In this document: positions 41,308-50,308 of the stretch, piece after piece
Layout of the letters: each line of letters starts with the position of its first letter
How positions within the stretch are numbered: the first letter of the stretch is position 1
Source: JAEMQF01 sp963850525
GTDB taxonomy: Bacteria; Pseudomonadota; Gammaproteobacteria; Burkholderiales; Burkholderiaceae_C
DNA length: 64,000 bases
Reading direction: 5' to 3'
Assembly: GCA_963850525.1 (NCBI GenBank)
Contig: CAWKLQ010000008.1
Span: 1-64,000, forward strand
Made by a program: the position numbers and the translations under genes
The notes under the pieces: generated by a model
What the model saw: only the letters and a program-made list of their open reading frames with translations
What the model was told of the DNA's origin: nothing
Database searches by the model: none

Positions 41308-44300
41308 CTACGCGGCTGCGCGGCACGCCGCGATCCACTTGGCCGTCAACTTTTCCTGAACGCTGTTCTGGCGCAAGCGCTCGTTCAAGGCGGGCCAGTT
41401 GACGCGGTCCAGCTCCTGGTCCTGGTTGAAGCAGGAGAACACATGGCGCGTCGTGCCGTCGGCCATCGTGTGCGGCTGCAGGCACTGGGCGCAGATTTCT
41501 TTCATCATGCATTGCATGGGCGAGTTGATCGACCCAACCGCGAAGTGGTTCGCCTTCAGGTGCTCTTGCAACTGCGCGTGGCGCGCCTGCGCGACCGCCG
41601 CCATCATGCGATCCGAGCCGATCGCGATGATGCGGTCCGCGTCCGGCATACGGATCGAGGTAGCGCCAAGATCGCCCTGGGCGTAGGCGAGCATGGCCTG
41701 CACGATGTTGCCGACGAAACTCCTGTCCTGCGCGCGTGTGGGCGCGAAGCCCGGGCCCTCGTCACAGCACCAGACGATGGCGTCGGACGCGGCTTCGATT
41801 TCTTCGACCTTGTAGCGGTCGATCATCTTCTTGTAGCCGGCGAAGTACAGCACTCTGGAACCCTGAGCGCGAAACGCTGCGCCGATCGAGAACAGCACCG
41901 CGTTGCCCAGGCCACCGCCGACGAGCAACACGGTTTCATTGGGCGCGATGTGCGTGGGCGCTCCCGTGGGCCCCATCAGCACGACGGGTTCGCCGGGCCG
42001 CAGGTCGGCACACAGGTCCGCCGAGCCACCCATTTCGAGCACGATGGTCGAGAGCAGGCCGCGCGCCTTGTCGGTGGCAGCGCCGGTCAGCGCCAGCCCT
42101 TCCATCGTCAAGCGCGTTGCCGGCTCTGCACCGGCAATGCGCCGGCTCAATGCCTCGAAGTTCTGCAAGCGATAGAACTGGCCCGGCAGGAAGCCGCGCG
42201 CCGCGGCGGGGGCGTGAACGATGACTTCGACGATCGTCGGCGTCAGGCGGTGCACCGCGTGGATGGTGGCGCGCCAATCGTGGTTGAGCTTCGCGAAGAA
42301 TCCGCCGTCGCTTTGATTCGACACGCGGTCCTTTTGCCGCAGCACCTGCGTCACGATAGGGAAACCCTGTTTCGCCGAGCCCAGCGCCTTGACGACGTTG
42401 CCGAAGTAAGACGGATGCAGGTCGCCGAAGAACGACACAAACCGCCCGTCGTCGGCCTTGGACATCAGGACTTGCGCGACTTTGGGTTTGCTGCTCGCGG
42501 GTTCGGGCTTGACGCTGCTGCCGCTCGCGTCGACCGCGGCGAAGTATTTGCCGTCGAGCTTGAAGTGCTCGGCGTCTTCGCGTGCGAGCACGGTATTCGG
42601 CGACGTTCCCGCGGCGATGAAGATCGCGCGCGCCGGCAGCGTCACCGTGTCGCCGTCGCGCCAGGCGCCGTCTTCGGCGCGGACCTGCTTGCGCAGCAGC
42701 AAGGCCTTGGCGGCGCCGAATTCATCGACCTGCACGGCATTCGGGTTCAGGCACTCGGCGAACACGATGCCTTCCTGCAACGCGAGTTCGACCTCTTCGT
42801 GGTTCAGCGTGTACGCCGGGCTGTCGATCAGGCGCTTGCGGTAGACGATGGTCGAGCCGCCCCAGGCTTGCAGCAGTTCGAGAACGTGCGCCGCGCGACC
42901 CTGCTGTGCCGCTGCCGCGCGCTCGGCGCGAAGCGCGCTTGCGTGCGCGATGAACTCGTCGGCAATGGCGCGTTCCTCGCCCGCCAAGCCGGCAAGAAAC
43001 TCCGGCATGCCGAGCGCTTCAGCGCGCGCCAGGAATTTTTCCACCTGCACGGCGTAATAGGCGAGCGCTTCAGTCGCCGTGTCGATCGCCGTCAGCCCGC
43101 CGCCGATCACGGCAATGGGCAGGCGCACCTGGAGGTTGGCGATCGACTCGGCCTTGGCCGCGCCGGTGAGTTGCAGCGCCATCAGAAAGTCGCTCGCGGT
43201 GCGCACGCCGCGCGCCAGGCCATTTGGGATGTCCAGTGTCGTCGGCTTGCCCGCGCCCATTGCCAATGCCACATGGTCGAAACCCAGCGCCCACGCGTCT
43301 TGCAGCGTGACCGTGCCGCCGAAGCGCACGCCACCGAACAGGGCAAAGCTGCTGCGGCGCTCCAGCAGCAGGCGCACCACTTTCAGGAAATTCTTGTCCC
43401 AGCGCACCGTGATGCCGTATTCGGCGACACCGCCGAAGCCGGCAAGCGCGCGTTCGTCGAGTTCTTCCTGCAGGTCGGCGTAGCGCGCGATGGGCTCGAA
43501 CGGCGTGCGCGAGCCGTCCTGCGCGACGCCACCAATCTGCGGCGGCAAGGGTTCGATCTTCAGGCCATCGATGCCGACAACCGCGTGGCCATCGTTCAGC
43601 AGGTTATGCGCGAGGCCAAAGCCGGCCGGCCCCATGCCTGCGACCAGGACACGGTAGCCACTGCCAGGCGCAGGCAGCGGCCGGCGAAAGTTCAGCGGGT
43701 TCCAGCGCGTCAGCAGCGAATAGATCTCGAAGCCCCAGGGCAATTCGAGAACGTCTTTCAAGGTCCGCGTCTCGGCCTGCGGAATATTCACCGGCTCCTG
43801 CTTCTGGTAGATGCACGACTTCATGCAATCGTTGCAGATGCGGTGCCCGGTGGCAGCGACGAGCGGGTTGTCCACCGTGATTATGGCCAGCGCACCGATC
43901 GCGTGGCCACTCACCTTGGCCATGTGGAACTCGGAAATTTTCTCTTCGAGCGGGCAGCCCGCGAGCTTGACACCGAACGCCGAGCGCTTGAACGCCACGC
44001 TACCGTCTGCCGCCGGCTTTTCTTTCAGGCCCGTCGAGCACGAGTCTTTGCCCTGTTTGTGGCACCAGATGCAGTAGTTCGCCTGGTCAAGAGCACCGGC
44101 GAGGTCGGTGCCGTTGTCGGTGAGTTTGAAGCCGCTGCGGCGGCGGATCTGCTCGGGCTTGATCGTGAACGTGCTCACCGCACCGGCGTTGCGCTGCACG
44201 GCGTGCTCGAGCAGGTTCAGCGAATCGACCTTTGCAGGCACCTTGAACAAGAGGCCTTTGTGGTGGCGCGCTCGGCCCGCTTCGCTGTGCAGCGCCCACG

Positions 44301-44811
44301 CCGCGTACTTCAGCGCCGCTTCGAGTTCAGCGGCGAACGCTGCCTCCTCCAGCTGCCAGCGCTGCACGGCGCGCGCGAAGGCGAGTTCAAACGCCGCCAC
44401 ATCGTCGGGTGGCGCGCCGATGCGCCCTGCGAGCTCAGCGCCAAGGCGCTCGCCGCCAAGAAGCTGCGCATCGGCCGGCGTGAAAGCTTTCGCTGCGCTG
44501 CGCTGTACGAACTGGCGCTTCACCTCATACAGCGGCGCCAGGCGTTGATGCTGTTCCGCCAGCGCGCTGACCTCAGTGCGAATGCCGAACAGGCGCCCCA
44601 GAAAATCGTCCACATGCGGCGCCAGGTCGATGAGCAGTTGCGATTCCTGCTTGGCCTCGATGGCCGCTGGGTCGCGTCGCGCGTCGGTCAGGCGCGTGCG
44701 CAACGCCGCATCGCACGCATCGAGCTCGTGCAGAAATGCAGCGTCGACCTTGAGCAGGCCAGCACGCTCATACAGATCGGCGAAATGAACTTCAAACCCC
44801 AGGCGCAACAT
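41308..44811 (-). CDS. Large fused flavoprotein: GltD-like oxidoreductase plus ferredoxin-reductase (PyrK-type) domain
   Basis: 1167 residues from ATG 44811. The N-terminal ~240 residues are helical and unlike known families. A Cys-rich segment follows (NYCIWCHKQGKDSC, AGCPLEEKISEFH, ICNDCMKSCIYQKQEPVN), resembling the Fe-S region of GltD/PreT-type proteins. Then come a two-dinucleotide-fold FAD/NAD(P) module (VLVAGMGPAGFGLAHNLL and PIAVIGGGLTAIDTATEAL), and a C-terminal FNR/PyrK-like module (LPGQFYRLQNF, TLLVGGGLGNAVLFSIG with the motif ETVLLVGGGLGNA, and terminal cysteines CMMKEICAQCLQP). It may bifurcate or route electrons from NAD(P)H. Physiological role unknown. Confidence 0.85.
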   Translation of the reverse strand: MLRLGFEVHFADLYERAGLLKVDAAFLHELDACDAALRTRLTDARRDPAAIEAKQESQLLIDLAPHVDDFLGRLFGIRTEVSALAEQHQRLAPLYEVKRQFVQRSAAKAFTPADAQLLGGERLGAELAGRIGAPPDDVAAFELAFARAVQRWQLEEAAFAAELEAALKYAAWALHSEAGRARHHKGLLFKVPAKVDSLNLLEHAVQRNAGAVSTFTIKPEQIRRRSGFKLTDNGTDLAGALDQANYCIWCHKQGKDSCSTGLKEKPAADGSVAFKRSAFGVKLAGCPLEEKISEFHMAKVSGHAIGALAIITVDNPLVAATGHRICNDCMKSCIYQKQEPVNIPQAETRTLKDVLELPWGFEIYSLLTRWNPLNFRRPLPAPGSGYRVLVAGMGPAGFGLAHNLLNDGHAVVGIDGLKIEPLPPQIGGVAQDGSRTPFEPIARYADLQEELDERALAGFGGVAEYGITVRWDKNFLKVVRLLLERRSSFALFGGVRFGGTVTLQDAWALGFDHVALAMGAGKPTTLDIPNGLARGVRTASDFLMALQLTGAAKAESIANLQVRLPIAVIGGGLTAIDTATEALAYYAVQVEKFLARAEALGMPEFLAGLAGEERAIADEFIAHASALRAERAAAAQQGRAAHVLELLQAWGGSTIVYRKRLIDSPAYTLNHEEVELALQEGIVFAECLNPNAVQVDEFGAAKALLLRKQVRAEDGAWRDGDTVTLPARAIFIAAGTSPNTVLAREDAEHFKLDGKYFAAVDASGSSVKPEPASSKPKVAQVLMSKADDGRFVSFFGDLHPSYFGNVVKALGSAKQGFPIVTQVLRQKDRVSNQSDGGFFAKLNHDWRATIHAVHRLTPTIVEVIVHAPAAARGFLPGQFYRLQNFEALSRRIAGAEPATRLTMEGLALTGAATDKARGLLSTIVLEMGGSADLCADLRPGEPVVLMGPTGAPTHIAPNETVLLVGGGLGNAVLFSIGAAFRAQGSRVLYFAGYKKMIDRYKVEEIEAASDAIVWCCDEGPGFAPTRAQDRSFVGNIVQAMLAYAQGDLGATSIRMPDADRIIAIGSDRMMAAVAQARHAQLQEHLKANHFAVGSINSPMQCMMKEICAQCLQPHTMADGTTRHVFSCFNQDQELDRVNWPALNERLRQNSVQEKLTAKWIAACRAAA

Positions 44812-44842
44812 ACAAGGCAGGCTCCGATCAGGCCCAAGTGAA

Positions 44843-44876
44843 AGAGGGTTAGCAGGTTCACACCGGCTAACCCTCT
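44843..44876 (-). terminator. Rho-independent terminator after tRNA-Asn
   Basis: An 11-bp perfect stem AGAGGGTTAGC / GCTAACCCTCT with a 12-nt loop, followed on the minus strand by TTTC. It lies 7 bp beyond the tRNA 3' end. Confidence 0.65.
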
Positions 44877-44882
44877 GAGTTC

Positions 44883-44958
44883 TGGCTCCTCGACCTGGGC
44901 TCGAACCAGGGACCTACGGATTAACAGTCCGGCGCTCTACCAACTGAGCTATCGAGGA
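44883..44958 (-). tRNA. tRNA-Asn (GTT anticodon)
   Basis: 76 nt including encoded CCA. Read on the minus strand: acceptor TCCTCGA, D-arm AGCTCAGTTGGTAGAGC, anticodon loop ACTGTTAATC (anticodon GTT), T-arm CTGGTTCGAGCCCAG, 3' TCGAGGAGCCA. All four stems pair normally. A -10 TATAAT lies just upstream (44969-44974) and a terminator just downstream, so it is a single-gene transcript. Confidence 0.97.
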
Positions 44959-44968
44959 ACAGCCTCGA

Positions 44969-44997
44969 ATTATAGCCAGCACCTTGCCCATCAAAGG
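44969..44997 (-). promoter_or_regulatory. Promoter of tRNA-Asn
   Basis: On the minus strand, a perfect TATAAT (44969-44974) preceded by CTTTGA about 16 bp further upstream. Expected start is a few bases before the tRNA. The -35 overlaps the end of the TonB receptor gene. Confidence 0.6.
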
Positions 44998-47147
44998 TCC
45001 ACTTGAACGGAGAGGCGCCAAGTGCGCGGCGCGAGCGGGAACAAATAGGCATGGCTGAACTGGTAGGGCGACTCCTTCCACGCGCGTGCGTCGGTGAGGT
45101 TGTCGACGCCGGCGCGCCAAGTCAACACCGATGATTCGACCCTGGTCTCATAGCGCAACGCAGCGTCGATTCGCGTGTAGCCGGGCGTCGCTGCGCTGTT
45201 GTCGGGCGACACCTTGCGACTGCTTTCTCGCACCGCACTCGTCATCAGGCTCAAGCCCGGCCACGCGGCAACGGCGTATCCCAGCTGGGCCTTGACGGTC
45301 AGCGCAGGCACGTTGGTCGGCGCCAGGCCGTTCAGCGCTGGCTGCTGACTGCCCTCGCGCCGGGCGTGCAGCCACTGGGTGCCGCCGCGCAATGTCCACG
45401 CGTTGAGGCGCCCGGTAGCCGTCAACTCAATGCCTCGGTGACGCACGTTGCCGTCGAGAGTGCGTGTGCAGGTGTCGTTCACATCGCAGGAACCGATGTC
45501 GCTGAACGCAGGCCGAACGATGTCAAAGCCCGCAACACCCCATTCGAATCGTTCGCTGGCGCCCTTCACGCCGGCTTCGAACTGCCGACTCTTCAGTGCG
45601 GAAAGCACCTCGCCGCGATTCGTGTAGAGCGGCAGGTTCGATACAACTTCCGATTCCACACCCTGGCCCCAACTCGCGTAGAGCATGTGGTCGGCAGTCA
45701 ATTGCCAGCTCGTCGCGACAAACGGCGCGGTCAGGGCTTGCGCATAGTCGATTGCGCGCGAGCCGTCGGTACGCGCACTGCTGCGATGCAATTCCGTACG
45801 GCGCAGGGCCAGCCACAGCGTGGCTGCGTCGTCGAGGCTCAGTGCATCGCGCAGGTGCAGTTCGCTCGATTGTTCGTCGCGATTCGTGTTGTCGTCGAGA
45901 AAGCCTGCCGATGGCGCGGTCTGCGCCGTGCCCGTGATGTTGCCGGTTCCCGCGATATCGAAAAGCTGCTTGCCGAAGCGGGCGCGATAGAGCGAGCGCA
46001 GCACACCGGCCTGGGCTTGATGGCGCACCGGGCCCGTCGCAAACCTGCCGGAAATCGACGCGTCCAGCGCGTCGGTGCGGCGCCGTTCGTTGTCACTTGC
46101 GAATTCCCACAGCGTGAACGTGCCGTCCGCGGCAAAGCGATCGCAGGGGTTGCAGGTGAAAGCGACTGGATCGAACACTCCGAACGGAAACGCGATGCGA
46201 TCGTCGCTGCGCAAGCGTTGCGTGATGCCGTGGATCGCGAAGGTCCAATCCGCATCAAACCGATGCGTGACCCGCAGCGACGCGGTGTCGCCCTCCAGGA
46301 CAACCGGTTTCGTCCACGCCTGGTTGTTCAGGTTGATTCGCGGATCGACGCTGCGCGCGTCGGGAACGGTGTTGCCGAGCATGCTGAATCCCGGCACGCT
46401 GGGTTGCGAGCGACGGCTCGTTTCACCCTCGAGTTCGACGCGAGTGGCCGCGTCCAGGCGCCACTCCGTTGCCAAGGCAACGACGTGACGCTCACCCTGC
46501 GCCGAGCGCTGCGGCGGATCGAGCTTCGCGGCACCGACGTTCAGGCGCACGCCGAACGCATCGGCATCGCCGAAGCGGCGGCTCAGGTCGATTGCGCCCG
46601 TGACCGTGCCGCGCTCACGCCACTCGAGCGCCGCAGAATTAAGCGAGGCATCCACGGGACGCTTCACGACAAAGTTCACCAAGCCGCCAGGCGTGCTGGT
46701 ACCGGCTTGCATGCCGCTCAGGCCTTTCAGAACCTCGATGCGCGCCTTGTTGTCGAGCGGAATCGACGTCTCTGCGTTGATCGGCAAGCCGTCGCGACGG
46801 TAGTTGTAGCGGTTGTCGAGAACGAAGCCGCGCACCGTCAGAAAGTCCCAATACCCTTCGGCGTTGTAGGCGTCGCTCAGCGCCGGGTCGAAGCCGATCA
46901 GATCGGACAGGCGCTGCGCGCCGGAGTCTTTGATCTGCTCGGCGCTGAACACGCTGGCTTGCAATGGCAGGCGCGACAAAGGAGTCTCGCCCCAGCCCGC
47001 AGCGCCCACAGTGACCGGGGCACGCCCTGTCACCAAGACGGGGGCGAGTTGGGTGGCTTCGGTTTGCGCCCGTCCGATCGTGCAACTGAGGCCGACGATG
47101 CAGGCAACCACGGCCCTGCACATCGAGTTCGAACCAAGTCTTGCCAT
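44991..47147 (-). CDS. TonB-dependent outer-membrane receptor, probable thiamine transporter
   Basis: 718 residues from ATG 47147, chosen because GGAGA lies 7 bp upstream (an in-frame GTG exists at 47159). Signal peptide CRAVVACIVGLSCTIGRAQ. TonB-box-like LAPVLVTGRAP. The plug domain has LSDLIGFDPALSD, RGFVLDNRYNYRRDGLPIN and KGLSGMQAGTSTPGGLVNFVVKRP. A 22-strand-type barrel ends with TWRLSVQVDL, terminal aromatic/hydrophobic as expected. By sequence it falls with siderophore-type receptors. The TPP riboswitch in its leader, however, indicates uptake of thiamine or its precursors (Omr1-type). Two CxxC-like pairs (CNPC, CDVNDTC) occur in extracellular loops. Confidence 0.86.
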   Translation of the reverse strand: MARLGSNSMCRAVVACIVGLSCTIGRAQTEATQLAPVLVTGRAPVTVGAAGWGETPLSRLPLQASVFSAEQIKDSGAQRLSDLIGFDPALSDAYNAEGYWDFLTVRGFVLDNRYNYRRDGLPINAETSIPLDNKARIEVLKGLSGMQAGTSTPGGLVNFVVKRPVDASLNSAALEWRERGTVTGAIDLSRRFGDADAFGVRLNVGAAKLDPPQRSAQGERHVVALATEWRLDAATRVELEGETSRRSQPSVPGFSMLGNTVPDARSVDPRINLNNQAWTKPVVLEGDTASLRVTHRFDADWTFAIHGITQRLRSDDRIAFPFGVFDPVAFTCNPCDRFAADGTFTLWEFASDNERRRTDALDASISGRFATGPVRHQAQAGVLRSLYRARFGKQLFDIAGTGNITGTAQTAPSAGFLDDNTNRDEQSSELHLRDALSLDDAATLWLALRRTELHRSSARTDGSRAIDYAQALTAPFVATSWQLTADHMLYASWGQGVESEVVSNLPLYTNRGEVLSALKSRQFEAGVKGASERFEWGVAGFDIVRPAFSDIGSCDVNDTCTRTLDGNVRHRGIELTATGRLNAWTLRGGTQWLHARREGSQQPALNGLAPTNVPALTVKAQLGYAVAAWPGLSLMTSAVRESSRKVSPDNSAATPGYTRIDAALRYETRVESSVLTWRAGVDNLTDARAWKESPYQFSHAYLFPLAPRTWRLSVQVDL

Positions 47148-47221
47148 CGTGCTCTCCACGGATCTCGATGGCAGGTCGGCTGGAATCGGGAACCGCCGCA
47201 GGGCGCGGCAATCCGGAACAA

Positions 47222-47303
47222 GCTTCCCTGCGCGAGGATTACCTCAGTCAGGTTCAAAGGGACTTTCTCAGTCGAACCGTCGGTCAACGGCTCAACACCC
47301 CTA
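47222..47303 (-). promoter_or_regulatory. TPP riboswitch (THI element)
   Basis: Read on the minus strand: GGGGTG, then CTGAGA, CCCTTTGAACCTGA, GGTAATCC and GCGCAGGGAAGC, in the order and spacing of the thiamine pyrophosphate aptamer. It lies ~75 nt before the receptor start codon. The 3' aptamer segment CGCAGGG can alternatively pair with a downstream CCCTGCG near 47196-47203, a possible switching helix for translational or transcriptional control. Confidence 0.93.
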
Positions 47304-47394
47304 GCGGATGCGACGCAAGCGGCGCCGCGGGCGAATTATCAGCCAAAAAAATGGGCCGCTCCCAGCGACCCTGCGTGCTTGTCGGTCGGCCCTC

Positions 47395-48495
47395 TCAGTC
47401 GAAGACCGGCACGTGCACGCCCAACATCTTGTGCAGCCTCGGGCTCGTGGTCGTGTACTGCAGCTGAATCTGCCTGCCGGGAAAGATATAGGGGGCCGCA
47501 CCGAATGCGGCCAGCGCCGCCTCGTGAAACCCCGAAAGAATGAGTTTCTTCTTTCCAGGATACGTGTTCACGTCGCCCACGGCAAAGATGCCCGGCGTGC
47601 TGGTCTCGAACTTTTCGGTGTCGACGACGATTTGCTTGCGCTCCAGGTCCACACCCCACTCCGCGATCGGCCCGAGCTTGGGGCTCAGGCCGAAGAATAC
47701 GAGCAGCATGTCCAGAGGCACCAGCCGGGTCACGCCGTCGCTGCCGGTCACCTTGACGCCGCGCAACCGATCTGCCGAGTCGTCGATGCCGCTGATCTGG
47801 CCGACCATGAATTGCATCTCCGATGCGTCGCACAACTCGCGCACGCGCGCCACGCTCGCCGGCGCCGCCTTGAAAGCATCGCGGCGATGCAGCAGGATCA
47901 CGCTGTGGGCCTTGTCTGGCCCGGCTTGAGTGAAGTGGAGTGCCCAGTCGACCGCTGAATCGCCGCCCCCCACGATCACGAGATTCTTCCCGGCAAATTG
48001 CGCCGGGTTGCGCACCCGGTAGAAGAGCTGCGTGTCAGTGAACTTGTCGAGCCCGTCGAACTTGAGCCGGCGCGGCTGGAACGAACCCACGCCCCCTGCA
48101 ATGAAAATCGTCTTGGTGAGAAAGCGCGTGCCCCTGGATGTTTCGACGTGAAAGCGCCCATCGTCGCGCTTCTTGACAGCGTTCACTTCCTGGTTCAGAT
48201 GAAACGTCGCGCCGAACGGCTCGATTTGCTTGAGCAGGTTGTACGTCAACTCCCTGCCCGTAGAGACCGGCAGGCCCGGAATGTCGTAAATCGGCTTGTC
48301 GGGGTAGAGCTCGATGCACTGGCCGCCGGGGTAGGCCAACGAGTCGACGATGTGCGCCTTGATTTCGAGCAGGCCGAGTTCGAACACCTGGAACAGGCCC
48401 ACCGGCCCGGCGCCGACGATCACCGCATCGGTTTCGATCGGTCTGTCGTGCGCGCCTGCGGTGCGCACGATTTCGTCGTTCAGCTGGGCGTCCAT
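47395..48495 (-). CDS. Ferredoxin--NADP reductase (thioredoxin-reductase-like type)
   Basis: 366 residues from ATG 48495. FAD motif AVIVGAGPVGLFQVFELG, then DSLAYPGGQCIELYPDKPIYDIPG. NADP motif LVIVGGGDSAVDWALHF and HRRDAFKAAPAS. The C-terminus is GIFAVGDVNTYPGKKKLILSGFHEAALAA. No redox-active CxxC is present, so this is the FNR2/YumC-type reductase, not thioredoxin reductase. It lies 25 bp downstream of the fdxA gene on the same strand, which suggests it reduces or is served by that ferredoxin. It precedes the riboswitch of the receptor gene. Confidence 0.92.
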   Translation of the reverse strand: MDAQLNDEIVRTAGAHDRPIETDAVIVGAGPVGLFQVFELGLLEIKAHIVDSLAYPGGQCIELYPDKPIYDIPGLPVSTGRELTYNLLKQIEPFGATFHLNQEVNAVKKRDDGRFHVETSRGTRFLTKTIFIAGGVGSFQPRRLKFDGLDKFTDTQLFYRVRNPAQFAGKNLVIVGGGDSAVDWALHFTQAGPDKAHSVILLHRRDAFKAAPASVARVRELCDASEMQFMVGQISGIDDSADRLRGVKVTGSDGVTRLVPLDMLLVFFGLSPKLGPIAEWGVDLERKQIVVDTEKFETSTPGIFAVGDVNTYPGKKKLILSGFHEAALAAFGAAPYIFPGRQIQLQYTTTSPRLHKMLGVHVPVFD

Positions 48496-48520
48496 GCTCG
48501 GCGCTGCACCATTCCGCGCG

Positions 48521-48844
48521 TCACTTGATCAGCTCATTCAGCTTGCCGGTGCGGTCTTTCCACTCGTCAGCGTCGGGCAGCGGGGTCTTGCGCTTGGTGA
48601 TGCTCGGCCACTTCTTCGCGAGTTCGACGTTCAGCTTGATCATGTGCTGCTGGTCGCCGGGAACGTCTTCTTCGGGAACGATGGCGTTCACCGGGCACTC
48701 CGGAATGCAGACCGCGCAGTCGATGCACTCGTCAGGGTCGATGGTCAGGAAATTGGGCCCTTCGCGAAAACAGTCGACCGGGCAGACATCGACACAGTCG
48801 GTGTATTTGCAGCGGATGCACGATTCGAGAACGACATGGGTCAT
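48521..48844 (-). CDS. fdxA: 7Fe-type ferredoxin FdxA
   Basis: 107 residues from ATG 48844. MTHVVLESCIRCKYTDCVDVCPVDCF and IDPDECIDCAVCIPECPVNAI give the 3Fe-4S and 4Fe-4S cysteine patterns of FdxA. The C-terminus (MIKLNVELAKKWPSITKRKTPLPDADEW) is the usual extension. Small electron carrier; likely partner of the adjacent ferredoxin--NADP reductase. Confidence 0.95.
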   Translation of the reverse strand: MTHVVLESCIRCKYTDCVDVCPVDCFREGPNFLTIDPDECIDCAVCIPECPVNAIVPEEDVPGDQQHMIKLNVELAKKWPSITKRKTPLPDADEWKDRTGKLNELIK

Positions 48845-48933
48845 GAAGGGAAGCTCGTGGGTTGAAAGGGTGGCACTGGGTGCCGGCATCGTGCGCCAAG
48901 CGCAGCCGTGCTGCGCGAGGGCTGTGGCGAATT

Positions 48934-49704
48934 CTAGGGCTTGATCGTCGCCACTCGCGTTGAATGGTCGTCGGCGGATTGAGCTCGCAATGAGGAGACT
49001 TGCTCCTTTGCAAGCAACGCTCTTGCGCCCGCGCCGACGATCACGACGCTGGGTCGGCCGCTGTGCAACAAGCTGGCCTGACCTAGATCGTTCAGCCGAT
49101 GGTCCGACTGCAGTTCGTCGGCCCAGCCGGCACGCGAGACGACGCTGATTGGCGTGTCTGCCGGCCAGCCCGCGGCCCGAAGGCGCCGCGCCAGTGCGGC
49201 GAGTTGCCGGCCCGCCATGTAAAACACTTCCGTGTCCGCGACGCGGCTGGCGGGCACCTGCTTTTCCAGAGTCATGGCGGTGCTGAGGCTGACACTGCGG
49301 CCACGACCCCGCCGCGTCAGTGGCCGCTTTGTCGCCGCCGCGGCGGCAAGAGCCGCGGTCACGCCGGGAATCACTTCGCACTCGATGCCCGCCTCAGCCA
49401 GCGCACCCAGTTCTTCCTCGAGCCGGCCAAAGACGCTCGGGTCACCCCCCTTGAGGCGGACCACGATCGCGGATTGGCCCGCATGCTTGATCATCAGCGC
49501 ATTGATCGCCGCCTGCCCCGTGCTGTGGGAAAAGCCGCGCTTGCCCACATTGACCCAGCGCGCGTTGGGCGCAAGTTCGCGCAATGCCGGGTCGACCAGG
49601 GCATCGAACAGGACCACTTGCGCGCGCGCCAGCTGGCGCGCACCGCGCAGCGTGATCAGATCCCCTGCTCCCGGCCCGGCGCCGATGAAGATGACTTTGC
49701 CCAT
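48934..49704 (-). CDS. cobA: Uroporphyrinogen-III C-methyltransferase (SUMT)
   Basis: 256 residues from ATG 49704. VIFIGAGPGAGDLITLRGARQLARAQVVLFD (family signature), VNVGKRGFSHS, RLKGGDPSVFGRLEEEL and IPGVTAALAAAAATKRPLTRRG. It makes precorrin-2, the siroheme precursor, using two SAM. It follows the siroheme-dependent sulfite reductase gene and DUF934 in one minus-strand operon, so its role here is siroheme supply for sulfite reduction rather than cobalamin synthesis. Confidence 0.95.
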   Translation of the reverse strand: MGKVIFIGAGPGAGDLITLRGARQLARAQVVLFDALVDPALRELAPNARWVNVGKRGFSHSTGQAAINALMIKHAGQSAIVVRLKGGDPSVFGRLEEELGALAEAGIECEVIPGVTAALAAAAATKRPLTRRGRGRSVSLSTAMTLEKQVPASRVADTEVFYMAGRQLAALARRLRAAGWPADTPISVVSRAGWADELQSDHRLNDLGQASLLHSGRPSVVIVGAGARALLAKEQVSSLRAQSADDHSTRVATIKP

Positions 49705-49727
49705 GCGCCCTTACGGTTTTGCGCGCT

Positions 49728-50288
49728 TCAAATCGCCGCGCCCTCGTTGACGAATTCGCGCACGGGCGCAAGCGCCAGCGCGTCGGCAGTACCCGCAGGC
49801 AATGCAAACAGAGGCAGGCGGGAATGCACGTCGCCCTGATAGTGCGCTCGAAACGTTTCCAAGGCTTGCTGCGCGACGTCGATCGACTGGTCAGCGCGCA
49901 TCGCCGCAGCGTCGAAGCCGGTGCGAACGAGCAGCGGAATCATGTCGACAAGCACCTCGCCCGTGGCACGAATTTCGCCTTTGAAGCGATAGCGCGCGCG
50001 CAGCAGTCGCGCCTGGCTGTAGGCGCGGCCGTCCACCCACTTGGGAAAGTGCAAGGTGACCAGCGAGAAGCGTTGGAGGTCTCCCGCAATGTCTTCCACG
50101 TCCTGATCGTTGTCCAGGCTCAGTCCCAGGAGAATGTGGCGCGGCCATTGGGCGCGTGCCGCGTGCCATTGCGCGAGGGTGAGCAACAGGTGCGCCTGCG
50201 GATTGATGCTGACCGGCGGGCCGTCTTCCCCGCCCAGGGCGTGCCAGAGGTCGGCTTTTCTGTCGATGAATTTCATGCTTGTGCTCAT
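49728..50288 (-). CDS. DUF934 domain protein of the sulfite reductase operon
   Basis: 186 residues from ATG 50288 (alternative starts: GTG 50312 overlapping the cysI stop, ATG 50276). Contains MKFIDRKADLWHALGGEDGP, then VTLHFPKWVDGRAYSQARLLRARYRFKGEIRATGEVLVDMI, the conserved core of DUF934 (FP-x2-DGR-x-YS-A-LLR-R). The family almost always follows cysI in beta- and alphaproteobacteria and is thought to help sulfite reductase, perhaps as an electron-transfer or assembly factor; biochemical role is not established. Confidence 0.9.
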   Translation of the reverse strand: MSTSMKFIDRKADLWHALGGEDGPPVSINPQAHLLLTLAQWHAARAQWPRHILLGLSLDNDQDVEDIAGDLQRFSLVTLHFPKWVDGRAYSQARLLRARYRFKGEIRATGEVLVDMIPLLVRTGFDAAAMRADQSIDVAQQALETFRAHYQGDVHSRLPLFALPAGTADALALAPVREFVNEGAAI

Positions 50289-50308
50289 ATCGGTGCGTCG
50301 CGCGCTGC

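Noticed and set aside
41443..44841. 1132-codon open frame antisense to the large flavoprotein gene
   Set aside because: High-GC third-position bias leaves the opposite strand free of stops; the antisense translation is Arg/Ala/His-rich with no domain, while the minus strand has clear FAD and NAD(P) motifs.
44991..47147. Siderophore uptake as the role of the TonB-dependent receptor
   Set aside because: Sequence class alone would suggest it, but the TPP riboswitch in the leader is a stronger indicator of thiamine-related cargo and no siderophore genes are near.
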